DNA of 45,097 nt from Halieaceae bacterium UBA4452 (GTDB lineage Bacteria > Pseudomonadota > Gammaproteobacteria > Pseudomonadales > Halieaceae). A program made the position numbers and the translations under genes. Shown piece by piece: positions 25,493 through 34,122 of this stretch. The stretch is taken from positions 286,396 through 331,492 of the forward strand of contig DGPA01000021.1 in assembly GCA_002389505.1 (NCBI GenBank), written 5' to 3'. The notes below the pieces were generated by a model that saw nothing but the letters and a program-made list of their open reading frames with translations, had not been told where the DNA came from and did not search any database. The first letter of the stretch is position 1. Every line of letters begins with the position of its first letter.

Positions 25493-25521
25493 AAGTTAGT
25501 GTAAATCCCTAAATATCTGCA

Positions 25522-25568
25522 GTTAACTAGAGATTAACGCTTATTTAAGCGCAAAGAAAGCCTATTAT
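25522..25568 (+). promoter_or_regulatory. Candidate operator and -10 region between the Lrp-type gene and leuA
   Basis: Two inverted repeats lie here: GTTAA-N7-TTAAC (25522-25538) and CGCTTA-TT-TAAGCG (25538-25551). A possible -10 TATTAT is at 25563-25568. It would start the leuA message near 25575, which supports the ATG at 25632 over one at 25578. Neither repeat is a clear match to the Lrp site I know. Confidence 0.35.
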
Positions 25569-25631
25569 TGGTGAGTTATGGCTTGGCTGGCGGGTTACAC
25601 TGCCGACCATTGTGCATTAGAGGGAAATACC

Positions 25632-27317
25632 ATGGGCTTTACACCCGATCACTGCTTTGATTTTACCAAATACCGTGGCTTCACTCCGGTAAAGAAAGTC
25701 GATCGTCGCTGGCCTGATAACGTGCTAGAAAAGGCGCCAATATGGTGTTCGGTAGATTTACGAGACGGCAATCAGGCATTGGTTGAGCCGATGAACGCCG
25801 GGCAGAAGTTGCGCCTTTGGGAGCAGCTGTTGGCCATTGGGTTTAAGAGCATTGAAGTCGGCTTCCCCTCGGCCTCAGCGCATGATTTCGATTTCCTGCG
25901 CAAGCTCATTGACGAGGATCGCATTCCTGACGATGTCACTGTCCAGGTATTGGTACAAGCGCGCAAAGAGCTCATTGAGCGAACCTTTGAGGCCTTGGCG
26001 GGCGCGAAGCGAGCGGTAGTCCATTTTTACAACTCCACCTCTACCGTGCAGCGACGCGACGTTTTTGGTGTTGACCGGGAGGGCATTATTAACATTGCGG
26101 TATCAGGAGCGGAGTTAGTGAAAGCCGCGGCAAAGCGCTATCCAGAGACGGAGTGGACATTTGAATACAGTCCGGAGAGCTTCACTGGCACAGAACTCGA
26201 TTTCGCCCTCGAGGTGTGCAACGCCGTTAACGAGGTCCTTGAGCCCACCCCCGACAAGCCCGTTATCATAAACCTGCCTGCCACCGTGGAGATGAGCACG
26301 CCCAATATTTATGCGGATCAAATCGAATGGTTTTGTGAACATGTTCATCACCGTGAGTCGCTGCTGATTTCGCTGCACACCCATAACGACCGTGGCTGCG
26401 CCGTGGCCGCTGCTGAGCTTGGTGTGATGGCGGGCGCTGATCGCGTAGAGGGCACACTCATGGGTAATGGCGAGCGGACAGGCAATATGGATATCGTCAC
26501 TATGGCGATGAATCTGTATAGCCAAGGCATCGATCCCGAGCTCGATTTTCAGCATATGGATGCCATTATTGCGACGGTCCGCGAGTGTACGCAGTTACCC
26601 GTCCACCCCCGACATCCCTATGCCGGTGAGCTAGTATTCACGGCTTTTTCAGGTAGTCATCAGGACGCCATTAACAAGTGTCTTGCCCGTCGCCGCCGTG
26701 ATGATCCCTGGGATGTGGCTTACTTGCCGATTGATCCCGCGGATATTGGTCGGACCTATCAAGAGGTTATCCGCATTAATAGCCAGTCGGGTAAAGGAGG
26801 GGTTGCTTATGTTCTCGCCCAAGACCACGGCTTGGAGTTGCCTCGGTGGTTGCAAATTGATTTTAGTACGGCTGTGCAGAAGCTCGCGGAAGAGAGTGAG
26901 TCGGAAGTATCCTCAAGCGCCATTTTCGCGCTATTCGAGCAGACCTATTTGCAGCCTAGCAGTGGGTGGTGTCTGGGCAACTACCAACTATCGCGAGAAG
27001 AGGGTGTTGATGCACTGACCGCCAATCTGCTCACCCCGTCAGGAGACGTCGCTATTGCTGGGCGTGGTAATGGAGTGGTCGACGCATTCATTCATGGGTT
27101 AGAGGTCCTGACCGGGCAAAAAATTGTGGTAGTGGAGTATTCCGAGCATAGCCTTGGACAAAGCGCCGACGCTGAAGCGGTGAGTTATGTACAGCTCAAT
27201 GTCGATGGTGCGCGCCCCTGTGGTGTTGGTCGCAGCCACGACATCGTTCAAGCGTCATTAGCGGCTATTATTTCCGCGTTGCGTGAGCATGGTGTACTGA
27301 CTGCGGCGGTGGCTTAA
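25632..27317 (+). CDS. leuA: 2-isopropylmalate synthase
   Basis: LeuA condenses acetyl-CoA with 2-ketoisovalerate, the first committed step to leucine. The 561 residues match the long (type 2) form. The TIM-barrel has DLRDGNQALVEPM near residue 40, HTHNDRGCAVAAAELGVMAGADRVEGT near residues 250-280 and GNGERTGN after it. The C-terminal leucine-binding domain (about residues 430-555) includes GRGNGVVDAF and SHDIVQASLAAIISAL. I chose ATG at 25632 because of GAGGGAAA upstream and the family start (MGFTPDHCFDF...). The reading frame also allows 18 more residues from 25578. Confidence 0.96.
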   Translation: MGFTPDHCFDFTKYRGFTPVKKVDRRWPDNVLEKAPIWCSVDLRDGNQALVEPMNAGQKLRLWEQLLAIGFKSIEVGFPSASAHDFDFLRKLIDEDRIPDDVTVQVLVQARKELIERTFEALAGAKRAVVHFYNSTSTVQRRDVFGVDREGIINIAVSGAELVKAAAKRYPETEWTFEYSPESFTGTELDFALEVCNAVNEVLEPTPDKPVIINLPATVEMSTPNIYADQIEWFCEHVHHRESLLISLHTHNDRGCAVAAAELGVMAGADRVEGTLMGNGERTGNMDIVTMAMNLYSQGIDPELDFQHMDAIIATVRECTQLPVHPRHPYAGELVFTAFSGSHQDAINKCLARRRRDDPWDVAYLPIDPADIGRTYQEVIRINSQSGKGGVAYVLAQDHGLELPRWLQIDFSTAVQKLAEESESEVSSSAIFALFEQTYLQPSSGWCLGNYQLSREEGVDALTANLLTPSGDVAIAGRGNGVVDAFIHGLEVLTGQKIVVVEYSEHSLGQSADAEAVSYVQLNVDGARPCGVGRSHDIVQASLAAIISALREHGVLTAAVA

Positions 27318-27397
27318 GCACATACTAGGATGGTGCCTGATGGGCGTCTCTGTGTAACAATGGCGGTGCTACCGATTAGGACGGGTACCTTAGGCAC

Positions 27398-28537
27398 ATG
27401 GCCACAGATAATGACGAAGGTGCGCTCTACGATTCGACGGACATAAAAACATGGTCGAAGCTAAAGGCTGAGCTTTTTCAGTCCGACTTACTGGCACCGA
27501 CTGATGTCGACCCAAAAGATATTCGCTTTGCTCGGCGAATCACCATCTATCGACTCATGTTGTTCATGATGCTCGTGTCAGTGGGCGCCATCGCATTAGA
27601 AAGTCTTTTACTTGAGCCCCTCGATACCGCCATTACGTGGGTGGCGTTGGCAGGTTGGCTGCTGTTGGCTATTACTGCTGTGTGGTTGCAGAAACAGGGT
27701 CGCGTTTTTGTGCCACCCATTTTCGCGTTGGCTTTCAATATTACGTTGGTGCTCTGGGCGATTGAGCGCGGTGCCGACCACCAAAATTTGTGGTTATTCC
27801 CTCTGATGATTGGTCTTGCCGGACTGCTGCCGACCGGTGTTGCGCTGCTCTCCGGGCTCATCGCCATTGGTAGCTTTTTGTCGGTGAGGGGGTTGGCAGT
27901 CCAAGCTGAAGAATTCGCTAACTACACGGCGTTACTGTCAACGTGGGTAATTTCGCTGGCGGTTATGCGCCTTATGACCCATCAAGTGGATGAGCTGGCT
28001 GACCTGGCTTTGAGCGATCCCTTAACAGGAGCCTATAACCGGCGATATCTGCAGCCACAGGCGTTGCGCAACCTTGCGGATTACCAGCGCTATGCGCGCT
28101 TATCCTCCATGTTGATGATCGATATTGATCATTTCAAGTCAATCAATGACACCTTCGGGCATGCTGAAGGTGATCGGGTGCTAAAAGAAATGGTTGTCGC
28201 GATTGACCAACGAATCCGCGGTGTTGATATGTTATTTAGGTTGGGCGGCGAAGAATTTTTGGTGCTGCTCAGCGAAGTCGGTGCTCAGACCGCGACAAAA
28301 ATCGCCGAAGAATTACGAATGAACATTGCCCAAATGGCACTGCTTGCCGACCGGAAAGTGACGGTCAGCATGGGGGTCTGCGATGTTACCTCGGCCGCCT
28401 CTCCGGAAGAGTGGCTTACTAAGGTTGATGAGGCAATGTACCAGTCGAAAGAGCAAGGCCGGAACCGAGTCAGTACCATTCAACCGACGGTCGCTATTGA
28501 TGCGCAGATTTCTAGCACTTTACCCATTTGGCGCTAA
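27398..28537 (+). CDS. Membrane-bound diguanylate cyclase (GGDEF domain)
   Basis: This protein probably makes cyclic di-GMP. About five or six membrane helices cover residues 50-195, and a GGDEF domain follows (about residues 200-365). The active motif is GGEEF at residues 283-287. RxxD (RGVD) lies five residues before it, the normal position of the inhibitory c-di-GMP site, so product inhibition is likely. Other blocks fit: DPLTGAYNRRYL, MIDIDHFKSINDTFGHAEGD and a C-terminal AMYQSKEQGRN. No known sensor domain is seen in the membrane part. The end overlaps the next gene by 38 bases. Confidence 0.93.
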   Translation: MATDNDEGALYDSTDIKTWSKLKAELFQSDLLAPTDVDPKDIRFARRITIYRLMLFMMLVSVGAIALESLLLEPLDTAITWVALAGWLLLAITAVWLQKQGRVFVPPIFALAFNITLVLWAIERGADHQNLWLFPLMIGLAGLLPTGVALLSGLIAIGSFLSVRGLAVQAEEFANYTALLSTWVISLAVMRLMTHQVDELADLALSDPLTGAYNRRYLQPQALRNLADYQRYARLSSMLMIDIDHFKSINDTFGHAEGDRVLKEMVVAIDQRIRGVDMLFRLGGEEFLVLLSEVGAQTATKIAEELRMNIAQMALLADRKVTVSMGVCDVTSAASPEEWLTKVDEAMYQSKEQGRNRVSTIQPTVAIDAQISSTLPIWR

Positions 28538-29375
28538 GCCCATCGTTCGCCTACTCCTGCTGGTTGCACTGGCTAGTGTCAGCGCGTGCTCGAGCACCCA
28601 GTTTTTATACAATCGCATAGATACATTGATCGCTTGGTATGTGGATGATTATGTCACCCTCTCGCGTGAGCAAGATAAGGTGCTTAGGCAGCAGCTTGAC
28701 GCGTTCCATGACTGGCATCGACAACAAGAACTGCCCTTTTATATAGACTTACTCGACCTTGTTGACAACAAATTAGATAGCCGTCTTGAGGAGACTGACG
28801 TTGACGAGTTGGCTAGCGCATTTCAAGTGGCTGCCGATCGTTTGCGTACAGCCGCATTGGATTTTGCTATGGACCTGGGTGAGGATTTGTCGCAGACGCA
28901 ACGCATCGAGTTCGTGGCGTCAATGCGCGAGCAGCAGGAGATCTGGTATGAGGAGCGATTAACACTGTCCGACGATGCCTACTACAAAGCGCTGCAAAAG
29001 CGGTTTGAAAAAAACCTTAGCGACTTGATGGGCCGCCTTGAGGATGAGCAAAAGGCAGCGATTTCTCAGCACATCCGGGAGTTCACGCCGATGCATCACC
29101 TGTGGTACGAGCAACGCTCTAGTTGGACGATGGAACTACAGCAGGTGCTAGAGGAGCAGGCCAATACTTGGCAAGAGCCGACGATGACAGTCATTGAGTC
29201 GTGGGAAAGCCGCCAAACAGAGGCCTATCTGCTCGCCTATGCGCATAACCTCGAGCGTACCAAGCGCGTGATTCGTGACGTGCTTAATGCTCGTTCAGCC
29301 AAGCAAGACCGGCGGCTTAGGCGATCCCTCAACGGCTATTTGGATGATTTTGCACAGTTGGCCATCGCCCCTTAG
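28500..29375 (+). CDS. DUF6279-type lipoprotein
   Basis: A predicted outer-membrane lipoprotein of 291 residues. The signal peptide (about residues 1-25) ends in the lipobox VSAC, followed by SSTQFLYNRIDTLIAWYVDDYV, a block typical of the DUF6279 family. The rest is almost all helical with many charged residues and no catalytic motif; function unknown. I chose ATG at 28500, which places the lipobox after a normal signal peptide; the reading frame extends upstream to 28383 inside the diguanylate cyclase gene. It overlaps that gene by 38 bases, so the two are probably co-transcribed. It ends eight bases from the ilvD stop, on the other strand. Confidence 0.82.
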   Translation: MRRFLALYPFGAKPIVRLLLLVALASVSACSSTQFLYNRIDTLIAWYVDDYVTLSREQDKVLRQQLDAFHDWHRQQELPFYIDLLDLVDNKLDSRLEETDVDELASAFQVAADRLRTAALDFAMDLGEDLSQTQRIEFVASMREQQEIWYEERLTLSDDAYYKALQKRFEKNLSDLMGRLEDEQKAAISQHIREFTPMHHLWYEQRSSWTMELQQVLEEQANTWQEPTMTVIESWESRQTEAYLLAYAHNLERTKRVIRDVLNARSAKQDRRLRRSLNGYLDDFAQLAIAP

Positions 29376-29383
29376 GCGACTGC

Positions 29384-31228
29384 CTAGTCATCCAGCAGTC
29401 TGAGATCGCGTACCGCACCCATATCGGCGCTAGTCACCATTTTGGCGTAGACCTTGAGGGCAGGGCTGACTTTTCGCGGCCGGTCATTGACTGGCTGCCA
29501 GGGTCTGGCCCGCTGCTCCATGGCATGGCGACGCCGCTCCAAGCTCTCGCTATCAACGCGGACATTGATGCTACGCTCGGGAATATGGATATCAATAAGG
29601 TCTCCGTGCTCCACCAAGGCAATGGCACCCCCCGCGGCTGCTTCGGGTGAGGCGTGGCCAATCGATAATCCCGACGTGCCTCCGGAGAAGCGCCCGTCAG
29701 TCACCAGCGCACAGGCAGCGCCTAAGCCCTTGGACTTAAGATAGCTGGTGGGATAGAGCATTTCCTGCATCCCCGGCCCACCTTTGGGGCCCTCATAGCG
29801 CACGATCACCACATCGCCCGGCACAACGCGGTCTTCAAGAATATCGGCGACCGCAGCCTCTTGGCTTTCGCAAATATGGGCGGGCCCTGAAAAAATCAAA
29901 TTTTCGTCATCGACGCCAGCGGTTTTTACCACGCAGCCATTTTCAGCGATATTGCCAAACAGTACGGCGAGGCCGCCGTCCGCGGAGTAAGCATGGTCGG
30001 CACTGCGGATACATCCTGATTGTCTATCGAGATCGAGGCTCGGCCAGCGGGTGTTCTGACTGAACGCAGTTTGGGTTGGAATACCGCCCGGCCCGGCGGC
30101 ATACAATTCGAGCACCGCATCGTCGTCGGTAGTGGTGATATCCCAGTGAGCGAGAGCTTCGCCAAGGGTCGGCGCGTGCACCGTGTAGGTGTCGGTATGC
30201 AAAAGTCCGGCTCTGGCTAGCTCTCCTAGAATGGCCATAACGCCCCCGGCGCGATGGACATCTTCCATATGGTACTTCGGCGTGCTGGGTGCAACTTTAC
30301 ACAGCTGTGGAATTTTGCGACTCAGACTGTCGATGTCGGCCATGGTAAATGCCAGCTCGGCCTCTTGGGCCGCCGCGAGAAGATGCAAGATCGTGTTGGT
30401 TGAGCCGCCCATAGCGACATCGAGGCTCATAGCATTTTCGAAGGCTTTGTAACTGGCAATGTGGCGGGGAAGTGCGGTGTCATCATCTTGCTCGTAGTAG
30501 CGCTTCGCCAAACTGACGATTTCTCGGCCAGCGCGTTTAAACAGTTTTTCTCGATCGGCATGGGTTGCCAACAGCGAGCCGTTACCGGGCAGGCTGAGTC
30601 CAAGTGCTTCGGTCAGACAGTTCATTGAGTTGGCGGTAAACATGCCGGAGCAGGAGCCACAGGTGGGGCACGCGGAGCGCTCATAGGCGTCTACGGTTTC
30701 ATCATCCACCGAGCTATCCGCGGCGATGACCATGGCGTCGACAAGGTCGAGTTTGTTTTTTGACAAGGCGGTTTTGCCGGCCTCCATAGGACCGCCAGAA
30801 ACAAAAACCACGGGTATGTTCAGTCGCATCGCAGCGTTGAGCATTCCAGGGGTAATTTTGTCACAGTTGGAAATACACACCATGGCATCAGCGCAGTGCG
30901 CGTTGACCATGTACTCAACCGAATCTGAAATAATATCTCGGGATGGCAAACTGTAAAGCATGCCGTCGTGGCCCATGGCAATCCCGTCATCGACAGCAAT
31001 AGTATTAAATTCCTTGGCTACCCCACCCGCAGCCTCAATCTCTCTGGCGACCAGTTGGCCCAAGTCTTTCAAATGCACATGCCCGGGCACAAACTGGGTG
31101 AAGCTATTGACCACCGCGATAATCGGCTTGCTGAAATCGTCATCCTTCATGCCAGTGGCGCGCCACAGCGCCCGCGCACCCGCCATATTGCGGCCAGCAG
31201 TCGAGGTTTTAGAGCGGTATTCGGGCAT
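29384..31228 (-). CDS. ilvD: Dihydroxy-acid dehydratase
   Basis: IlvD dehydrates 2,3-dihydroxy acids to 2-keto acids in valine, leucine and isoleucine synthesis, and carries an Fe-S cluster. The 614-residue length matches E. coli IlvD (616). Cluster-binding cysteines lie in NCDKITPGM (near residue 121) and CPTCGSCSGMFTANSMNCL (near residue 190). Further blocks are MPEYRSKTSTAGRNMAGARALWRATG at the N-terminus and GRFSGGTSGLSIGHASPEAA near residue 519. It converges on the lipoprotein gene. Upstream lies a 330-base region shared with the divergent DmdA-like gene. Confidence 0.97.
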   Translation of the reverse strand: MPEYRSKTSTAGRNMAGARALWRATGMKDDDFSKPIIAVVNSFTQFVPGHVHLKDLGQLVAREIEAAGGVAKEFNTIAVDDGIAMGHDGMLYSLPSRDIISDSVEYMVNAHCADAMVCISNCDKITPGMLNAAMRLNIPVVFVSGGPMEAGKTALSKNKLDLVDAMVIAADSSVDDETVDAYERSACPTCGSCSGMFTANSMNCLTEALGLSLPGNGSLLATHADREKLFKRAGREIVSLAKRYYEQDDDTALPRHIASYKAFENAMSLDVAMGGSTNTILHLLAAAQEAELAFTMADIDSLSRKIPQLCKVAPSTPKYHMEDVHRAGGVMAILGELARAGLLHTDTYTVHAPTLGEALAHWDITTTDDDAVLELYAAGPGGIPTQTAFSQNTRWPSLDLDRQSGCIRSADHAYSADGGLAVLFGNIAENGCVVKTAGVDDENLIFSGPAHICESQEAAVADILEDRVVPGDVVIVRYEGPKGGPGMQEMLYPTSYLKSKGLGAACALVTDGRFSGGTSGLSIGHASPEAAAGGAIALVEHGDLIDIHIPERSINVRVDSESLERRRHAMEQRARPWQPVNDRPRKVSPALKVYAKMVTSADMGAVRDLRLLDD

Positions 31229-31558
31229 GATCCATTAACCTGTCGTTGAAGGTCGGCAAAGTGTAGCAGAGCTAATCGATCAGCGCTGTGTCAAGGGACT
31301 ATTAACTTGAGAGTGAAAGCTTTTGCCTTCGCCATTATCTCCGCGCCAATTAAGCCCGAAGACTAGCGGCCATGGCGGAGGCTTTCATACCGAAAACTAC
31401 CCAATTTTTAGCGTTAGAAAGTGATTGCGAATCGTTTAAATGAGATTAAACTTCGCTTCCCTTGAGGTCTTTGTGAGGTCTTTGATGATGCGCCCACGGC
31501 GTGAATCAATGCACAGACCGAACGGAATGATTGATGCACAATATTGAAGGGTCGTCCC
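31229..31558. promoter_or_regulatory. Divergent regulatory region between ilvD and the DmdA-like gene
   Basis: No gene is seen in these 330 bases. Upstream of the DmdA-like gene it holds the inverted repeat GTTTAA-N6-TTAAAC (31434-31451) and a tandem perfect copy of TGAGGTCTTTG (31463-31473 and 31474-31484). ATCAATGCACA and ATTGATGCACA lie further down. These could be sites for a regulator that responds to the substrate, but I cannot link them to a known one. Confidence 0.4.
31463..31484 (+). repeat. Tandem 11-bp direct repeat upstream of the DmdA-like gene
   Basis: TGAGGTCTTTG occurs twice with no spacer, about 75 bases before the start codon at 31559. An 11-bp period is one helical turn, so both copies would face the same side of the DNA, as expected for a two-site operator. 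It could also be a chance slippage duplication. Confidence 0.6.
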
Positions 31559-32671
31559 ATGAATGCACCTGTTATTTCCCTTTCTCGGCGCCTGCGCGCA
31601 TCCCCCTTTGAAGCGCGTTCAATGCAGGGCATTACATCGGCCTCGGTGTATAACCACCTTGTGCTGCCCACCTGCTATGAATCGTTGGAAGCAGATTATT
31701 GGCATCTGTGTGAGCACGTACAGGTCTGGGACGTGGCCTGTCAAATTCAAGTCGAAGTGCTTGGCCCTGATGCGCAAGCATTTGTTGATTATTTGACCCC
31801 TCGAGATGTGTCCCAGTGTGCAATCGGTCAGTGCATCTACGCGCCGCTAACTGACGAAACCGGCGGGATCGTTAATGACCCGCTGATTCTGCGATTGGCG
31901 GCCGATCGGTTTTGGCTGTCACTGTCAGATTCCGACGTCCTGTTGTGGGCCAAAGGCCTTGCTTTGGGAAAGGGGTTTGACGTACGAATCTTTGATCCCA
32001 ACGTGTTCCCGCTCGCGGTGCAGGGCCCGAAAGCCGATGAGCTGCTCGGTCGAGTATTGGGGGACAGCATTCGTGATCTTACGTTTTTTCGCTTTATTGA
32101 GACTGTCATTGCCGATACGCCAGTCGTGGTGGCACGCACGGGCTGGAGTGGACAGGGAGGCTATGAAATTTATTTGCAGGAGCCAGCCGCCGGCATTAGG
32201 CTTTGGGATACCTTAATGGCTGCGGGGCAAGCACTGCAGGTGAGACCTGGATGCCCTAACTTGATTGAGCGGGTTGAAAGTGGCCTATTGTCTTATGGCA
32301 ATGATATGACCAGCGCCAATAACCCTCTCGAAGCTGGACTGGATCGCTTCTTCACGCTAGGTAAGTCTGCGGATTATTTAGGTCGAGGGGCGCTTGAGGC
32401 GATTGCTGCCGAAGGAATTCGAGATCGTCTGGTCCGGTTGGTCATCGGCGGGGAGCCTGTGATCAATCCAAGAACCGTTTATGCTATTCAGAACGCTAGG
32501 GGTGAAGACATAGGCATGGTGACTAGTGCAGTGTGTTCGCCGCGCTTGGAACAGAATATTGGTTTCGGCTATTTGCCCAGCGACAACTGTGAGCAAGGCG
32601 CAGCGGTTTCCGTCATCACGCCTGAAGGTGTGCGCGAGGCGTGGGTGGCAGATCAGCACTGGTCGGTATGA
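31559..32671 (+). CDS. DmdA-like GcvT-family methyltransferase (candidate DMSP demethylase)
   Basis: A 370-residue protein of the folate-dependent aminomethyltransferase (GcvT) superfamily. Blocks agree with the DMSP demethylase DmdA as I remember it: SRRLRASPF at the start, HVQVWDV, DETGGIVNDPL, SDSDVLLWAKGLALG, PLAVQGPKADELL and GCPNLIERVESGLLSYGNDM. DmdA moves a methyl group from dimethylsulfoniopropionate to tetrahydrofolate. Members of this family with other substrates exist, and the C-terminus (VADQHWSV) differs from what I recall of DmdA, so the substrate is unproved. No dmdB or dmdC gene is nearby. ATG at 31559 has GAAGG upstream; a TTG at 31544 would add five residues. Confidence 0.75.
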   Translation: MNAPVISLSRRLRASPFEARSMQGITSASVYNHLVLPTCYESLEADYWHLCEHVQVWDVACQIQVEVLGPDAQAFVDYLTPRDVSQCAIGQCIYAPLTDETGGIVNDPLILRLAADRFWLSLSDSDVLLWAKGLALGKGFDVRIFDPNVFPLAVQGPKADELLGRVLGDSIRDLTFFRFIETVIADTPVVVARTGWSGQGGYEIYLQEPAAGIRLWDTLMAAGQALQVRPGCPNLIERVESGLLSYGNDMTSANNPLEAGLDRFFTLGKSADYLGRGALEAIAAEGIRDRLVRLVIGGEPVINPRTVYAIQNARGEDIGMVTSAVCSPRLEQNIGFGYLPSDNCEQGAAVSVITPEGVREAWVADQHWSV

Positions 32672-32711
32672 GTCGACAAGTGTCGTGGATGGCATGCCTC
32701 ACGATCGTTGT

Positions 32712-33881
32712 TTAAATGCTGAGATCATCACAGTTGTAATCTTTAATATCGATTTGCGCTGCTTCATCCCATGTGTAGCGGCCGGCTAGATGTTCAAAAG
32801 GCTGGTAGTGGTAAGGCGTCTCATGGGGAAATCGCTGCTGGCGGGCATCGATGGCATAGCCCAAGACCCTGGAGCGGCGTGCTATTAACGCAGCATCAAA
32901 TAGTTGCGCTTCGCTATGAATGCCACCCCCTTGAACGCCCAACACCGATGATCTGCGATGAAACCCAAAGTTCACCGTTACTCGCGGTTCAAGTCCACAA
33001 TTTGGAAATGAGCCGTGCAGTAGTTGGCGATTGCATATCACCACGTCCCCCGGATTGCAGACTAACGGTATCGCGCCTTGCAAGCGCTCACTGCCCGATG
33101 CTTCTACTAACTGTCGAATATCAAGTTGTCCCACTTTGTGGGTCCCCGGTAGAACCCAAACGCCATTCACTGCAGTACTTCCATGGAGCTGAGCCATGAA
33201 ATTAAAGCCATGGACGTCTTCGTCAAAGACCTCACTATGCCAATGCGTGACGCCATCTTGGTGCCAGGACACCGCCGCACCAACACCTGGATCTTTGATG
33301 AACAGCGCTTCGTTGAAGGGTGCAAAGTCTGCTCCGTTAATGGCCTCGGCAACCCGCAATAACTCTGGGTGTGCGTAGGTTCGCAGACAGGCCTCAGAAA
33401 ATTGCAAGGAGCCCAGTAGAATAAACGGCGCTGCTATGGGTGCATCGGCAGCCGGTTCAGGCTCGAACATTTTGACTTGATGTCGTCCATTGGCGAGAGC
33501 AGTGCCACCCAGTGGATCGCCGAGTGGCTTGGACCAGACGAAGGTCAGCGCTTTGCAGTCGGCGCCGAGAGCCGGCTCCCCTGCAGCATTGACTGCACTG
33601 TTTGGACCCGCTGGAAAGCGCTGGCGCATGGCGACGAGATCTGCTTCAAGATCGGCCAGTTCAGCAGCACCCAAAACGTTCGTAAACACATAGAAGCCGT
33701 AGCGAGAATAGGCGGCTCGAATCGTAGCGTCCAACTGCCTTGATTGATCAAAACGAATGGGCCCGCGATTATCCATCGCTAAGGCCTGTTTTTCGCCTTC
33801 TTTCAGGTAGGAGCGCATGGCCTCCGCATCGTCGTTGTAGAAAGCCGCGCAACGGTCAATGGATTCAGAGGCGGTGATCAT
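32712..33881 (-). CDS. Phytanoyl-CoA dioxygenase (PhyH) family protein
   Basis: A Fe(II)/2-oxoglutarate-dependent oxygenase of 389 residues. The iron ligands are H207 and D209 (SWHQDG) and H289 (LLHGSF), and R300 (EPRVTVNFGF) should hold 2-oxoglutarate. The jelly-roll core covers about residues 60-310, with blocks FYVFTNVL at the start and GVWVLPGTHKVGQ in the middle. The substrate is unknown; PhyH-family enzymes act on fatty acyl-CoA, small osmolytes and natural products. It converges on the DmdA-like gene with a 40-base gap, so the two may belong to a shared function, but they do not form an operon. Divergent from the S8 protease gene. Confidence 0.88.
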   Translation of the reverse strand: MITASESIDRCAAFYNDDAEAMRSYLKEGEKQALAMDNRGPIRFDQSRQLDATIRAAYSRYGFYVFTNVLGAAELADLEADLVAMRQRFPAGPNSAVNAAGEPALGADCKALTFVWSKPLGDPLGGTALANGRHQVKMFEPEPAADAPIAAPFILLGSLQFSEACLRTYAHPELLRVAEAINGADFAPFNEALFIKDPGVGAAVSWHQDGVTHWHSEVFDEDVHGFNFMAQLHGSTAVNGVWVLPGTHKVGQLDIRQLVEASGSERLQGAIPLVCNPGDVVICNRQLLHGSFPNCGLEPRVTVNFGFHRRSSVLGVQGGGIHSEAQLFDAALIARRSRVLGYAIDARQQRFPHETPYHYQPFEHLAGRYTWDEAAQIDIKDYNCDDLSI

Positions 33882-34037
33882 AGTCGTGAACCTGACGGTA
33901 AAAAATAGCCCGCCACCCTACTATGCAACAATAGAAAATTCAAAGTTTGCTAACAGCGGCTAGGCTGGTGGTGATGACTGGCAAGCAAAGCGGTTGTCAC
34001 GCACAGAGACACAGCTCATGCAATTCACCGGGCTAAG

Positions 34038-34054
34038 AACGGCATGTAGCCGTT
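34038..34054 (+). promoter_or_regulatory. Inverted repeat upstream of the S8 protease
   Basis: AACGGC-ATGTA-GCCGTT is a perfect 6-bp repeat about 70 bases before the protease start, in the 241-base region shared with the divergent PhyH gene. It could be an operator or a leader hairpin. I see no convincing promoter hexamers nearby. Confidence 0.3.
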
Positions 34055-34122
34055 GGGATGTGGAGGCAAATCTGTTACGGTAGTGTATTTACAGTGAATG
34101 AAATTGGCGGGGGTCAACGACA

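Noticed and set aside
28383..28499. Longer start for the lipoprotein gene
   Set aside because: It would place 39 charged residues before the signal peptide; ATG at 28500 gives a normal lipoprotein signal.
32672..32711. Terminator between the DmdA-like and PhyH genes
   Set aside because: CGACA-AG-TGTCG near 32674 has a two-base spacer and no U-tract, so it cannot form a normal terminator.
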